Assembly: GCA_949825065.1 (NCBI GenBank)
Contig: OX463862.1
Coordinates: 15,371,592 to 15,435,591, forward strand
Length of the DNA stretch: 64,000 nucleotides
DNA from: Odontocerum albicorne
Lineage: Eukaryota > Arthropoda > Insecta > Trichoptera > Odontoceridae
Direction of reading: 5' to 3'
Shown: piece after piece, positions 24,285-34,746 of the stretch
How the letters are laid out: every line of letters begins with the position of its first letter
Position numbering within the stretch: the stretch's first letter is position 1
Translations under genes and position numbers: made by a program
The notes under the pieces: generated by a model
What the model saw: the letters and a program-made list of their open reading frames with translations, nothing else
Told to the model about the DNA's origin: nothing
The model's database searches: none

Positions 24285-24420
24285 AACTTGTTCTGGTCTA
24301 GTTGGTAGAACGCCTGTTTTCCAACCCGGGGGTTGCGGTTCGATTCTATTTGGTATTCGATTTTTTTAGAGTTGTAGTTTCGTTTTAAAAATTACGCCTG
24401 TGTTATAAAAGTAGCGCGAA
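24285..24420 (+). mobile_element. tRNA-derived SINE head
   Basis: A box-like tagttggtagaacgcctg is followed 30 bp later by the B box ggttcgattctatttgg. The same head pattern occurs at 51755 (taggtaagacgcctg ... gggttcgattctcgttgg). No cloverleaf closes, so it is a SINE head and not a tRNA gene. Confidence 0.55.
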
Positions 24421-24559
24421 TTAAAAATAAAATGTATTAAAAATACGAGAGCAAATATAATTTATTCATTCGATATCATATAGAAATAAATAAAATGCAA
24501 ACTCAGCAGACACATGATACGCATGGCAACTGGTCAAATTTTCACCATCCCTAGAGTTT

Positions 24560-24865
24560 GGCCAAAGGCAATATGCCTATTTGGCTCCCATGTCATACAG
24601 TAGTGGGGTGCAAAATTCATTTAAGGCAAAAAGGGTGCAAAATATAGAAGATGACCAAGAAAAATATGGTTGGATCAGGTGTACGATATTTTGAGACGGA
24701 AAATTAAAAAAAGACGGAGGAATTGTAGGAGCTGTATGAGAAGGTGTTTATTGATGTAGAAGAGGCGAAATATGTGTGGTGCGATAAGGAAGTCTACCGC
24801 TCTCTCCTTTCTGCCTACCTCGACAGGGAGACAGCTTGATGGTATGTATGTATGTACTTATATTT
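24560..24865 (+). mobile_element. RTE-like LINE 3' fragment
   Basis: Carries atatggttggatcaggtgta, gctgtatgagaaggtg, gatgtagaagaggcga and ctacctcgacagggagacag, and ends tgatggtatgtatgtatgta. Typical tail of this family, with a degenerate frame. It is preceded by an interspersed segment (24535-24600) that recurs inverted at 25955-26030. Confidence 0.65.
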
Positions 24866-25339
24866 TTCCGCAATTTGCAGGGAAATTAGTAAAAGGAACC
24901 TTTATTTATGCCGAGATAGAATATATTCCAAATTACGCGGAAAATCAAGTACATGAATATTCCGCATATCCCCAGATTCCAATTAATCAGATAATGTCTC
25001 GTTAACCGGATTTATTGAGTTTTGCTATTTATATTTGTTATTATTTGTTCTGTCTTGGGAAATAGCGCTTGATAAGATATTTATGTTATGTGTAAGGATT
25101 CAGTGGAAATATTGTATAAGTGATTTGTTTTTGTCGATTGAAATATTCACGAAATTTGTTTACCGTTTTATTATTCCAATATATAATATTGTAAATTTGA
25201 CCATTTTAATGACTAATCCGGAAAATACGCTTTTTTTATTTTGTTGGACTTGTAAAATTAATGACAATGTTTTTGGAATAGATACAAAGAATTGAGCGAA
25301 AATTTTTGGGAAACGCTGCAAATGTATTTTTAAGAATGC

Positions 25340-25505
25340 GAAACCATCATCATCACCATCCTGTCGTGTAGCTCATTACTGAGCATCGTGATTCCTATGA
25401 TAGTCTCTGACGACTCATCTCCATCCATCTTTGCACTCCGCGGCTCGATGAGCAGTTGTTCAGGGTAGTCCAGTTGCGTCTCTCACTTGGTTAGTCCAAC
25501 GCATT
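25340..25505 (-). mobile_element. LINE C-terminal fragment
   Basis: Complement of the 22890-23285 family: gtagctcattactgagcatc, gactcatctccatccatctt, gcactccgcggctcg and gttgcgtctctcacttggtt. Truncated. Confidence 0.6.
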
Positions 25506-25919
25506 TTTATTTATTTATTTTTTATTTATTATTACACATGACAAGAAATATACACAATTTGCGAAATAACAACAGGTAATTTGATTTGGACATACAATTT
25601 TAATGGATCTGGGTTTGTTGCCTTTCATTTGTCGTATCCCCAGTAAACTAGGATTTTGCCTGTATCTCACTGAGGATATTTAGCATGAAAAAAAAAATCG
25701 AAAAATATATCATCCCACAATTTACCGCACACAATCATAAGAATAAAAATAAAAATTAAAACAAAAAATACAAAGAAACACAAATTAAAACAACAAGAAG
25801 AAACCCACACTCACGAGGTCACATAAATCTTTTCCACTCGTCATTCATCCTGAAAGCCCAAGAATTCAAAATCCTGTCGCAATAACAACCACGCACCGAT
25901 CGACTGTCTAAATGGTTTT

Positions 25920-26360
25920 CCTACCTTTACCTTTATTTTAAGTCGGCACGCCATTGTATTTAATGGGAGCCAAATAAGCATATTGTCTTTGGGCAAAAGA
26001 GGTTTTTACTCTAGGGATGGTGAACATTTCATTGGGATTCTTTCTCTTGTGCATTATACAATACTTCCACGCCTCAAGTAACCACAAACCTCGCCAAACT
26101 GTCTCCAAGGTCACGAACAATGCGCCCAAAGAATCAGAGGACTCGTCTGTGGCATATTGCCGACAATCTGTCGGTGATTCTCAATTCTTCGAGAATGGAG
26201 ACGTTAGTTCGCCTCGTTGTCCATGAAAATTGTAATATCCTTCTACAGCACTACATTTCAAATGCATCTATTCAACGTCTCTTGCTTGCTCTCAAGAGTC
26301 GAAGTGTCCGCGCCATACATGAATTTTGCAAAGACTTAACTAGGCCCATTTTCGAGAATG
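25920..26360 (-). mobile_element. LINE C-terminal fragments
   Basis: Complement of the 22890 family in two adjoining pieces: cacgcctcaagtaaccacaa, aactgtctccaaggtcacga, then ctcgttgtccatgaaaattg and gcatctattcaacgtctctt. Coding frames are broken. Confidence 0.6.
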
Positions 26361-26639
26361 CGAAATAAAACCTCTAAACAAAAAAAATCGGCTGCATATA
26401 TTCTTAATTTGATTGGCCAAATCTTTTCGTAAAATGAATTTAACGATACGCTCGCTATCTTCTTTTGACTTCTTTTTGGTTTGTTATCTTTCTACTTGTT
26501 CTTACACGGATCTCACACGCAACGTTTCAGGTAGCAAGAACTCCATGGCAGTCTTCCGTTCTTCCTAAGGGAAATCTCCAAATTGGCCAAGTTCTCGATG
26601 GCTTGAAAAATCGTTTGGCCGCATCTTCTATAAGTTAAT

Positions 26640-26740
26640 ATGTTGAGCTAATTAGGAAGCGCTCTTGAGGTGATTTTAATGACCGGGAAACAACGCTATT
26701 TCAAATTATCATTATTTAAAAAATATATCTCCAGACAGGT
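26640..26740. repeat. Interspersed repeat fragment (family R-13k)
   Basis: Contains gttgagctaattaggaagcg, ctcttgaggtgat and gggaaacaacgct, shared with 13010 and 52675. Confidence 0.5.
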
Positions 26741-26779
26741 TACAGCGTTTGATATTAATTTATGCATTCTTTTGCACGG

Positions 26780-26990
26780 CTCTAGGAATCGTATACAGTA
26801 GGTAGCTGTTAATGTAGTAGATAGTCTGAATCTCCCTTCACTCACAGAAAGGCGACTCTGGTAGGTTCCATTTGTGTACGAGTATATCATTTGCGGTGCG
26901 GCCGACTCCGCACGTGACCCTATTCAGATCACACCATTCCTAAAGTAGGGAAAACCCAAGAAAATCCACCGTCGGGATGCCCACAAGTTG
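26780..26990 (-). mobile_element. LINE C-terminal fragment
   Basis: The minus strand carries gggcatcccgacggtg, then a segment encoding the CGVGRTA-like core and GTYQSRLSVSEGRFR. It is the same domain as at 23570, with similarity in both DNA and protein. Confidence 0.5.
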
Positions 26991-27294
26991 CCTCTTTTTT
27001 ACGTCATTCTTCTTCCAATGGGCTCGCCATTGTTCGGCGAACGGCCTATTGTCGACTTACTCCATTCTTCTGCTTAATCTTTCTTATGAACATTATTGAC
27101 TGGTATCAGATTCATTTGACATGTGTGTATGCTAAGAAAAGCTGCATTATTCTGCAACTCTTCAACCATGATGAACGTCTTCTTCTAATGCCTCGATTTC
27201 CCTCAATTTTACTCTACATATTTATTTAATTGATATATTAAATTATCAAGGCATTTCAGTTTTCTGATTTTAATATGAACAATGAATTATATCA

Positions 27295-27640
27295 CCTTCT
27301 TCTTCCTCTTGGTTTTTAGGTCGTATGCCCTGTTTGTGACGGTGGGCTGTCCTGGGATGATGACGTCCATCTGTCCTTCCACCTTTTCGGCGGCCTTCAT
27401 GGTAATCTCCCGCTGTTAGGGTTTTCAGCCTTAGCGATTCTTGCCAGTCTTATATTCTCCATGCGGTCCACACGATCCCTCTAGAAACGCCTTCTGTTTC
27501 TTCCCCACCTCACTATGTCTTCTACACCACATACATACCTTATCGTCTCATTTCTGATCCGATCTCTAAGACTTCTGCCTGCGATGGAGCGTATGGTTCT
27601 CATTTCTGCCACTCTGAGGAGGTTTTTTTGTCCTGTTGGT
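27295..27640 (-). mobile_element. RTE-like LINE fragment
   Basis: The minus strand reads RTIRSIAGRSLRDRIRNETI then VCGVEDIVRWG and DRVDRMENIRLARIAKAE. This parallels the 12505 copy. An in-frame stop replaces the Trp before RDRVDRM. Confidence 0.7.
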
Positions 27641-28179
27641 ATCGGCTCTCACTTCTACTATATATCACCTTGTCGATTAGAATTGGCTAATTCTGTCTTT
27701 TTCCGTCTGCTAATCCAACTGCCTTTTTTGACATTCGCCTATTAAATCAAGTATTAATTTATTTCAGACGCCTAGTAATTGTTTTCTTGTATATTTACCT
27801 ACGTATATCTGTTCTTTGAAACAATAGAGAGAAAATAGAGCGTAATGCCTTTCGCGTGTAGACAAAATCACAGTTCATGTTAGGGATAACGACAGGAATT
27901 GTGATCGTGCCAACTTCACTCTTACCAGATTTTTGTCAACCTGAAATCATATGAGATGTTTGTGCTTACTCATCTCCTAATGTGATACATTGACTAGGCA
28001 ATCATGAACGAGCAATAAAAATAAAGATGTTTTAATTATTACTGTGTTTGGAATTCAGGTAATGCTGTTGACATCTTATTACAAAACTAGTTATATCCTC
28101 AAGTAATGGCGCGTGATGAAACCCGTTTTCATTTTATACATTCTGCACAAAGAATTAACGAGGAAAGACTAACATAACA

Positions 28180-28395
28180 TATATGAAGTGCGAATGTGAG
28201 TGGAAGGTGGGTCGGGGAAAACCAAGGATAGTTTCGTTGGATCAAGTGAATTATATTTAAAAAAATCTTAGTTGTAAAAGTAGGTTTAAGGATGTAGAAG
28301 AGGCGAAGGATGTGTGTCTTGATTGAAAAGTCTGGCGCTCTGTCCTCTGCCTATGTTGACAAGGAAATGGCGTGATGGTATATATGTATGTAAAT
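28180..28395 (+). mobile_element. RTE-like LINE 3' fragment
   Basis: gtgcgaatgtgagtggaagg, tcgttggatcaagtga, gatgtagaagaggcgaagga, gaaaagtctggcgctctgtc, and an end of gtgatggtatatatgtatgt. A further short tail repeat follows at about 28440-28570. Confidence 0.65.
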
Positions 28396-28709
28396 GTTCG
28401 ACATTACGTGTTTGATGATTTGTAACAAGTAATAGAAATATAATTTGTATGGATGTGGAAGAGACGAAAAATGTTTATCTCGATAGGAAAGTTTGACATT
28501 CTGTTTACTCTGCAAACTCCGACAAGTAAAATGCGTGGTAGTATGTATACTCGTATATGTATGTAATCTGGTCAACTTTTATCTGGGTATTTTGAGTATG
28601 GTTCTATCTTAGTTAATTAGCGTCCTCCCTGTTTAGAATTTGGAGAAAAAGTGTTGTTTCTGGAATTCGGCAAGCTATCATATCCTCGTACAAAACCTTA
28701 CACTATGTA

Positions 28710-29997
28710 TTGGGTGTACAAATAAGTCACCGCCGTTTGACAAAAGTTGGCGCCACCAGTAAGTTATGGTTAAAATTGTCAGATGTAAAATGTCATTATC
28801 GTAAGGTTGGACATCTGTCAACAACGTGACCTTGAAATATTAGTGAATTTTTATCAGTATAACATATTTTTTTGTGTTCGAAAATGTCAAGTTTTGAGCC
28901 GAATAAGCGTCATTTGCGGGAACTTTTGATTTACTTCTTCAATTTGAAGAAATCTGCAGCTGAGGCGCATCGATTGCTTGTAGAAGCATATGGTGAGGCT
29001 GCCTTAAGTGAGAGAAGTTGTCGTGAGTGGTTTCAAAAGTTTAAGAACGGTGAATTTGACATCGAAGACAAAGAACGTAGCGGAAGGCCGAAAGTGTACG
29101 AAGACGCGGAATCGGAAGTATTATTGGATCAAGATTCGTGCCAAACGCAAGAAGAACTTGCACTTACATTAGCAGTGACTCAACAAGCAATTTCACATAG
29201 GCTGAAATCATTGGGAATGATTCAAAAACAAGGAAATTGGGTTCCATATGAACTGACACCGAGAAACGTTGAACGCCGATTTTCCACATGTGAAATGCTG
29301 CTTGCCAGGCATAAACGAAAGGGTTTTCTGCACCGTATAGTCACTGGTGATGAAAAATGGATCCACTATGATAATCTAAAAAGGAAGAAATCATGGGGAA
29401 CCCCTGGCCATGCTTCAACATCTACAGCTAAGCCAAATATTCATGGAAAAAAACTCTTGTTTTGTATTTGGTGGGATCAGCTTGGTGTCGTGTATTATGA
29501 ATTGCTCAAACCGAACGAAACCATTGCTGGGGCTGTCTACCGAGCACAATTGATGAGATTGAGTCGAGCACTCGAGGAAAAGCGCGCCCACTGCTACGCC
29601 AGACACGACAAAATTATTCTCCTGCATGATAATGCTAGTCCACATGTTGCGGCACCGGTCAAAACCTATTTGGAAACACTCAATTGAGAAGTTTTACCCC
29701 ACCCGCTGTATTCACCAGACATTGCTCCTTCTGATTACCACTTGTTTTGATCGATGACGCATGGCCTGTCTGAGCAGCACTTCACATCATATGAAGATAC
29801 CAAAAATTGAGTCGATTCGTGGATAGCCTCAAAAGATGATGATGATGACTGACGCGGTATTCGTATGCTGACAGAAAGATGGGGAAAAGTAGTGGCAAGC
29901 GATGGGTACTACTTCGAATAAAACCTGAGGTTCCGTTCTTTCACAATAAATGCCCATTTTTTTATAAAAAACGGCGGAAACTTATTTGTACACCTAA
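28710..29997 (+). mobile_element. mariner element, mauritiana type, nearly complete
   Basis: 1288 bp, flanked by TA at 28708-28709 and 29998-29999. The left end is ttgggtgtacaaataagt and the right end, read inward, is ttaggtgtacaaataagt, followed on both sides by a cgccgttt block. One transposase frame runs through the middle. Length, ends and coding layout are those of a standard mariner. The ends look intact, so it might still be mobilised in trans (inference). Confidence 0.95.
28884..29921 (+). pseudogene. mariner transposase with four nonsense codons
   Basis: Starting at ATG 28884 the frame keeps exactly 345 codons to TAA 29919-29921, the usual mariner length, with no frameshift. Four TGA codons break it, at 29685, 29748, 29808 and 29850 (codons 268, 289, 309, 323). 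The N-terminal helix-turn-helix region is present (SERSCREWFQKFKNGEFDIE). Catalytic Asp residues fall at 156 (VTGDEKW), 249 (LLHDN) and 284 (YSPDIAPSD), a D,D34D triad. WVPYEL replaces the more usual WVPHEL. The stops follow codon 267, so the third Asp would not be translated: inactive. Confidence 0.95.
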
Positions 29998-30064
29998 TAT
30001 GATATGTCAATAACCAAGAAAACATTGTGGTAAATGCCTGATCTTGAAAAGACAATGAAAATAT

Positions 30065-30165
30065 CAAGAATATTTCTGCAAGTGGGATTTGAACCCACTA
30101 TCTTTTTTTTTTACTGAAAAACTGCTCATTCTTATCGAGCTATTGCTGACAATTATCTGCTATTG
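30065..30165 (-). mobile_element. tRNA-like SINE head
   Basis: The minus strand has a B-box gtgggttcaaatcccacttg preceded by a poly-A stretch and an A-box-like tagctcgataagaatgag. The anticodon arm does not form, so it is a SINE or tRNA pseudogene and not a tRNA. Confidence 0.4.
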
Positions 30166-30199
30166 CATAATTATTATTAAAAATAACAATCTACGACCG

Positions 30200-30395
30200 A
30201 AACAACCGACAAAGTCAAACTATACCACGGAGGCAATCAAATCCGCAACTCGGGGGTTACGGGTTCGATACACGTTGGAACGCAGTGTTTTTTTTTTCTT
30301 TCAGGATTCCATTTACGTATTCACTTAAGGTCTCTTAAGTGAAAATCAGTGTAGAAAACATCTTTCTGGTTGGTTGTTAAAGAGATTGCATACAT
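30200..30395 (+). mobile_element. tRNA-derived SINE
   Basis: The B box gggttcgatacacgttggaa is followed by a T-run, caggattccat, cacttaaggtctcttaa and tctggttggttgttaaagag. This is the same order as the copy at 51735-51935. Truncated at the 3' end. Confidence 0.55.
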
Positions 30396-30640
30396 GCATA
30401 CGCTATTTCCCTGTCGGGATAGACATAGAGGAGATTGCACCAGACTTTCTTATCTCTACATACATTGTTAGCCTCTTCTTCATCCATACTATTTCTAAGA
30501 TTCCTCTGACTATCTCCGTTTCTTTCTTTCAGAATATCATTAATTTTATTATTTCCATGGTCTTCATCTCAGACGCTTCCACTCTATATCTGCACTATAT
30601 ATCTGTTTTATTAATCTTCATTCATTCGTTCCACGTGCCC
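30396..30640 (-). mobile_element. RTE-like LINE 3' fragment
   Basis: catacgctatttccctgtcg then cagactttcttatctctaca, tagcctcttcttcatccata and ctatatctgttttattaatc are the complement of the common tail. It is cut at about 30640 by the jockey-like copy. Confidence 0.55.
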
Positions 30641-30642
30641 AA

Positions 30643-31425
30643 ATCAATATTAAAGATCTAGGTGTCTTGTTCCACAGCATTCTCGCGTTTGGTCCTCGCA
30701 TAGAAATTATGTGCAACTCAGCTTATAAAACTCGAGGATTTGTAATGAGAATCTTTAAGTCGTTTGAAAACCAATTGGTGCTCAAAACGTTGTTTAATTC
30801 ATTGATCCGTAGCAAACTAGAAAGCAATGCTTGCATTTGGAGCCCGGTGGGGGCGGAGAACTCACTCATGGTGGAGAAAGTACAAAAAAAATATCTACGA
30901 TATCTCTATATGAGAGAGTTCGGTGTATATCCATGGCTTTATCCTACTCAGTTTCTGCTGGGCATGCTCGGGTATAACTCCTTGAGCGTAAGAAGAGATC
31001 TGCGTCTCCTGGTATATGTTGTCAAACTCGTTGTTGTGAGCTGTCCAGCATTAGTACAAAGATTAGCGTTAAATGTTCCTAAAAATTACACTAAACTGCG
31101 CCGGCAAGAACTGTTCTCAATAACATACAAGCGGGTCTTCCAGCCGCTATGCCTGTTCGAAGGGCCTTAACTCTTTTGTTCGGGACTGCTTCGGATATTG
31201 ACATATTTCATATCACATTACCAAAAGCAAAAGTAAATTTTCTTCTAAGATTGATCACGTTAGAAAGCACTCAGCAACGTATTTAAGTCACTTTGAATAT
31301 ACGAGTATGTGTATCTTTGTGTATACGAGTATGTGTATGCATTTACATAATTTTTATTAATGTTAACATTTCTTGTATTTTTCAATGTAATTGGGCTAAG
31401 CCTGTTTTGAAGAAATAAAACATTT
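30643..31425 (+). mobile_element. Jockey/CR1-like LINE, 5'-truncated copy 2
   Basis: Protein remnant 30643-31286: IKDLGVLFHS, AYKTRGFVMRIFKSFE, TLFNSLIRSKLESNACIWSP, then the LRYLYMREFGVYPWLYPTQF region. A frameshift near 31130 breaks the end (TASDIDIFHITLPKAKVNF in another frame). The 3' UTR ends cttgtatttttcaatgtaat, gggctaagcctgtttt and AATAAA. DNA is nearly identical to 49337-50045, so both copies are fairly young. The RT catalytic domain is absent. Confidence 0.88.
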
Positions 31426-31481
31426 CATTATAATTTCGTATTCACGTTGCCTTAAGAGAGGTTTCATTTTTTCTTATTTAA

Positions 31482-31979
31482 CCCTTTAACGGGCATAAAC
31501 AGAAATCGGTCGCATATGCGACAACCCTTATAGTTTTACGTATACGGATAAATTTTCTTAATGTAACACAAATATCAAATTGGCAAATGTAGTGGACGAG
31601 CAGAGGTCTTATTTAAGACGGATCGTCGTGAAGTTAGCTGCATGTTAAGTAGCAACGATCTAAACATCCGGTCAATTTATTGTCAAATATTTAAATAGGT
31701 ATTATAAGTAAATCACCATTCATTATATCTCATATAAGAATTGTATTTCCTAATACAACTTTAACTTAGATATTATTACCTAAACATTCATTGGTCACTT
31801 TTGCGACCACTGACATAACCCCTGAAATGGACACAGGTCTCACGTGGGACCGCCTCATTTAAAAAAATAATATTTTAAAACACATTTTCGATTAAATAAA
31901 GTTGATTTGATGCACATAATAATGATTTATTCAACAAAAAACTCACTATCTCAAAAATAAAAACTGGTTGTATAAAGGG
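31482..31979. mobile_element. piggyBac-like MITE
   Basis: Flanked by TTAA (31478-31481 and 31980-31983). The left end begins ccctttaacgggcataa and the right end closes in tataaaggg, its complement over ccctttata. The 498-bp interior has no transposase. Subterminal ggtcgcatatgcgac and ggtctcacgtgggacc are self-complementary. TTAA targets and CCCT ends are hallmarks of piggyBac. Confidence 0.65.
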
Positions 31980-32189
31980 TTAAGCCTTGTATTGTTAATG
32001 GAATTTAATCAATTAAAAATTTATTTTTTTACTTTTCGTGTTGTATTTATACATCATATTTTGAAAAATACGTGTATGTGTAATCTTGACCTGATTTGTT
32101 AGTTGTGTTGTTTGGAAGATGTCGATACTTTATCATTGTTTTATTATTGTTACTGTGATATGTAAAGGAAAATTTTGTTGATAAATAAA

Positions 32190-32624
32190 TAATTAAACAA
32201 GTTATTTTTATCAGCCCATTCCAGGGATTTAATGAAATTCGATTCTATGAAAATAAAAAGGAATGGTTCCTAAACGACCTTTACGTCACGACCTTCAGAC
32301 GTTTGATATTAAATATGACTCAACATTACTTAATAATTATATAAGAATTTATGTAAATCCGATTTCAAATTTGTTTTAAATTAAATTATTTTACATCACA
32401 AGAAAAAATACAACAATAACATAGCAGAAGTTTAAAGATATTTCATTAAACATTAAAAAAACTTGTTTCCCTTCCCCCATCATGCTTAATTACTCTCTTC
32501 AGATACTGTTAGATCTGCTGAATGACTAACCAGGAATCTCTGTGTGTCAATTAAATGCTCGCATCACTGAGAAGAATTAAAAAAAAATATCTAGATGTAG
32601 ACGAGATTTGCACTTATATATTTA
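32190..32624. repeat. 435-bp interspersed repeat, copy 1
   Basis: Nearly identical, in the same orientation, to 37236-37672. It begins taattaaacaagttattttt and ends gagatttgcacttatatatt. There is no coding frame, inverted ends or LTR-type TG..CA. Confidence 0.9.
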
Positions 32625-32830
32625 TATGTTTCTAATTTTCTTCATGTTTGAGGACAACTTTGTACTCCATTTCGAAATCCGTTACTTTTCTATTAAATTT
32701 TCATACTCCTACTTCATTCAGGGTGTGAGAATTAGACAATGCCATAAAAATCGTAGATACTGTTCAGTAAATTTAAATGATTATTTTATTGGTTTATTTT
32801 TGTATTGAAATTATAAAAAAAATAACCCAA

Positions 32831-32988
32831 GAAATATAAAGGAAAACATGTAAGTTATCATTTTACAATAACATCAGTTATCTGGTTTCATTGATATTTT
32901 CTCCTTTATATTTCATAGAAATATAAAGGAGAACATGTAAGTTATCATTTTACAATAACATCAGTTATCTGGTTTCATTGATATTTTT
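32831..32988. repeat. Tandem duplication, ~87-bp period, two copies
   Basis: gaaatataaaggaaaacatg through tctggtttcattgatatttt occurs at 32831 and again at 32918. Between them tctcctttatatttc is the complement of the copy starts, so hairpins can form. Confidence 0.92.
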
Positions 32989-33094
32989 TGAAAAAAAAAA
33001 CCGTTTGCTGTTGCAAATTGAAAAGGTAAACGGAACGTTTGTTGGAATAATAAATTCAATTCTCGACCGTTTAAACAAACTCCAAGTTTGTGCG

Positions 33095-33690
33095 TATTTA
33101 CTCTGTTGAGTGTCACGTTTGATATCGGACTGTTACAAACTACTCGGTTTTATAATGAGAATATCAAGAGAATTTAACAGCACCGATATCCTCCGAAACT
33201 TATATAATTATCTAATTAGAACCAAATTAGAATATGCATCTACGGTTTGGACTCCTCATCAGCTCAAATATAAAAACAATATAGAACAAATACTGAAAAA
33301 AATCCTCAGATATCTATGGTACAGAACAAAGGGCGATTACCCAAAATATGCTCACTATGCCGAACTTCTCACGGTGTGTAACTATAGAAGCCTCGAAACA
33401 AGAAGGCAAGAATCCATTGCGATATTCCTAATAAAGGTTTTCCAAGGTTCCTTTAACTGCCCCGCGATTCTAGAAGCACTAAGTTTATATGTACCCAATA
33501 AATATAGCCGTGCAAGGAATGACCCTCTGTTCTACATACCAACTTATAGGACGAATATCATGGCTAAACACTCAAGTCACGCGTGTTATAGAGATATTGA
33601 ACCAACTGAATGACACGGTTGATATATTCTCGGTACCGTCTAGCAGTATGAGAAGAATCCTGGCTGATATTCTTCCTAACGAATAAGCTA
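33095..33690 (+). mobile_element. Jockey/CR1-like LINE C-terminal fragment, copy 3
   Basis: Protein remnant in two frames: CYKLLGFIMRISREFNSTDI, LYNYLIRTKLEYASTVWTP, LRYLWYRTKGDYPKYAHYAE, NYRSLETRRQES, then after a frameshift near 33545 a terminal VDIFSVPSSSMRRILADI. This is the same C-terminal domain as the 30643 and 49337 copies but clearly diverged, so it is a different subfamily. Confidence 0.8.
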
Positions 33691-34119
33691 ACGCTAGAAG
33701 CAGACCCTCTTTGTGTAACAGGAGAAATCCGTGCAAAGTGGATAAAAAAAATATATATATTTTTATTTTATAATTTTTTTGGCATGACAAGATAAGATAT
33801 TAGAATGATGAATTTCGTTTGCTGGACCTCGCAGTGAACGATCCCTTCGCTATTCCGACGTTTTGGAAAACAAAGCTGTGCTTAGGATTTTTTTTAAGCA
33901 AGTGACCCGTTGCACACCAGCAAACTCAACGCCCACACCGATGTACTGGATCCGATCGCACACCGAAGTGAGATGATTGGAGCACACCGGAATGTTTTTT
34001 TTTCTCTTTTTGTAAGAATAAATATGATCGAAGTCATATTAGACGGAAATATGACTTCAAATATTTGATGGAAATATTAGACGGAAAAAAATGCTTGTGT
34101 TATTCGAGTGGAGTAGCAC
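33691..34119. other. No gene recognised
   Basis: Contains a local repeat of atattagacggaaa near 34035-34085. Otherwise featureless. Confidence 0.4.
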
Positions 34120-34185
34120 AGTGCAGGGTTCGATCCGGCAACATTCCGCACGGAAGTCCAGTGCGTTACCGCGCAGCCATGCACT
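34120..34185 (-). other. tRNA-like sequence (SINE head or tRNA pseudogene)
   Basis: The minus strand begins agtgca and ends tgcact (six complementary bases). It has an A-box-like tggctgcgcggtaacgc, a gcac...gtgc stem in the middle, and a B-box-like ggatcgaaccctgca. The T stem pairs 4 of 5. At 66 nt it is shorter than a normal tRNA, so it is probably not functional. Confidence 0.35.
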
Positions 34186-34271
34186 TCATAATTATTAAGC
34201 TTTAGTTTAAAGATACACTTCAATGATCATATAAAAACATATACCCTTTCCCCCATGAAGATTGATTTAAT

Positions 34272-34352
34272 GTTTTTCAGTGTTCTGCCTGCCGCCTGGC
34301 TTGGTTTATGATGCCATCATAAGCCAAACCACGCGGTAGAACACTGAAAAAC
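34272..34352. repeat. Imperfect inverted repeat / hairpin
   Basis: gtttttcagtgttctgcc at the left and ggtagaacactgaaaaac at the right are complementary. An inner pair, ggcttggtttatgatgcc / catcataagccaaacc, also matches. Confidence 0.8.
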
Positions 34353-34746
34353 CTTATCCAACAAATATCCGAAAATTGCGAAAAATCAACGTTTATTATT
34401 TTTTTAGATTGTGTCAATAGATCACGCACAATTCTGATGAAACATGACATCAGTTAGACCTAAACATTGCACTCGTGACAAACCGGGATCATTCCGCCTA
34501 AATACAGCTTCGAGATGTGAGGTAGAAGTACGTGTCGCGGGGATTCGTATAATTAGTGGAATAATAAAGTATTAATAAATAACCTAATATTGGAGTTACA
34601 CTAATTTAAAGCCGAACCCTTGAGTAAATTTACATTCACAATTTATACCTACATTTCTTATTGTTATATACCGATATGAATTAATAAATCATAGGTTTAT
34701 TGATAACACTATAATATAATAGTATGTAAATATATACATATGTATA

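Noticed and set aside
24295..24360. Functional tRNA gene
   Set aside because: A and B boxes are present but acceptor and anticodon stems do not form; it matches the SINE family head.
34120..34185. Functional tRNA gene on the minus strand
   Set aside because: Too short, imperfect T stem and atypical anticodon arm; kept only as tRNA-like.
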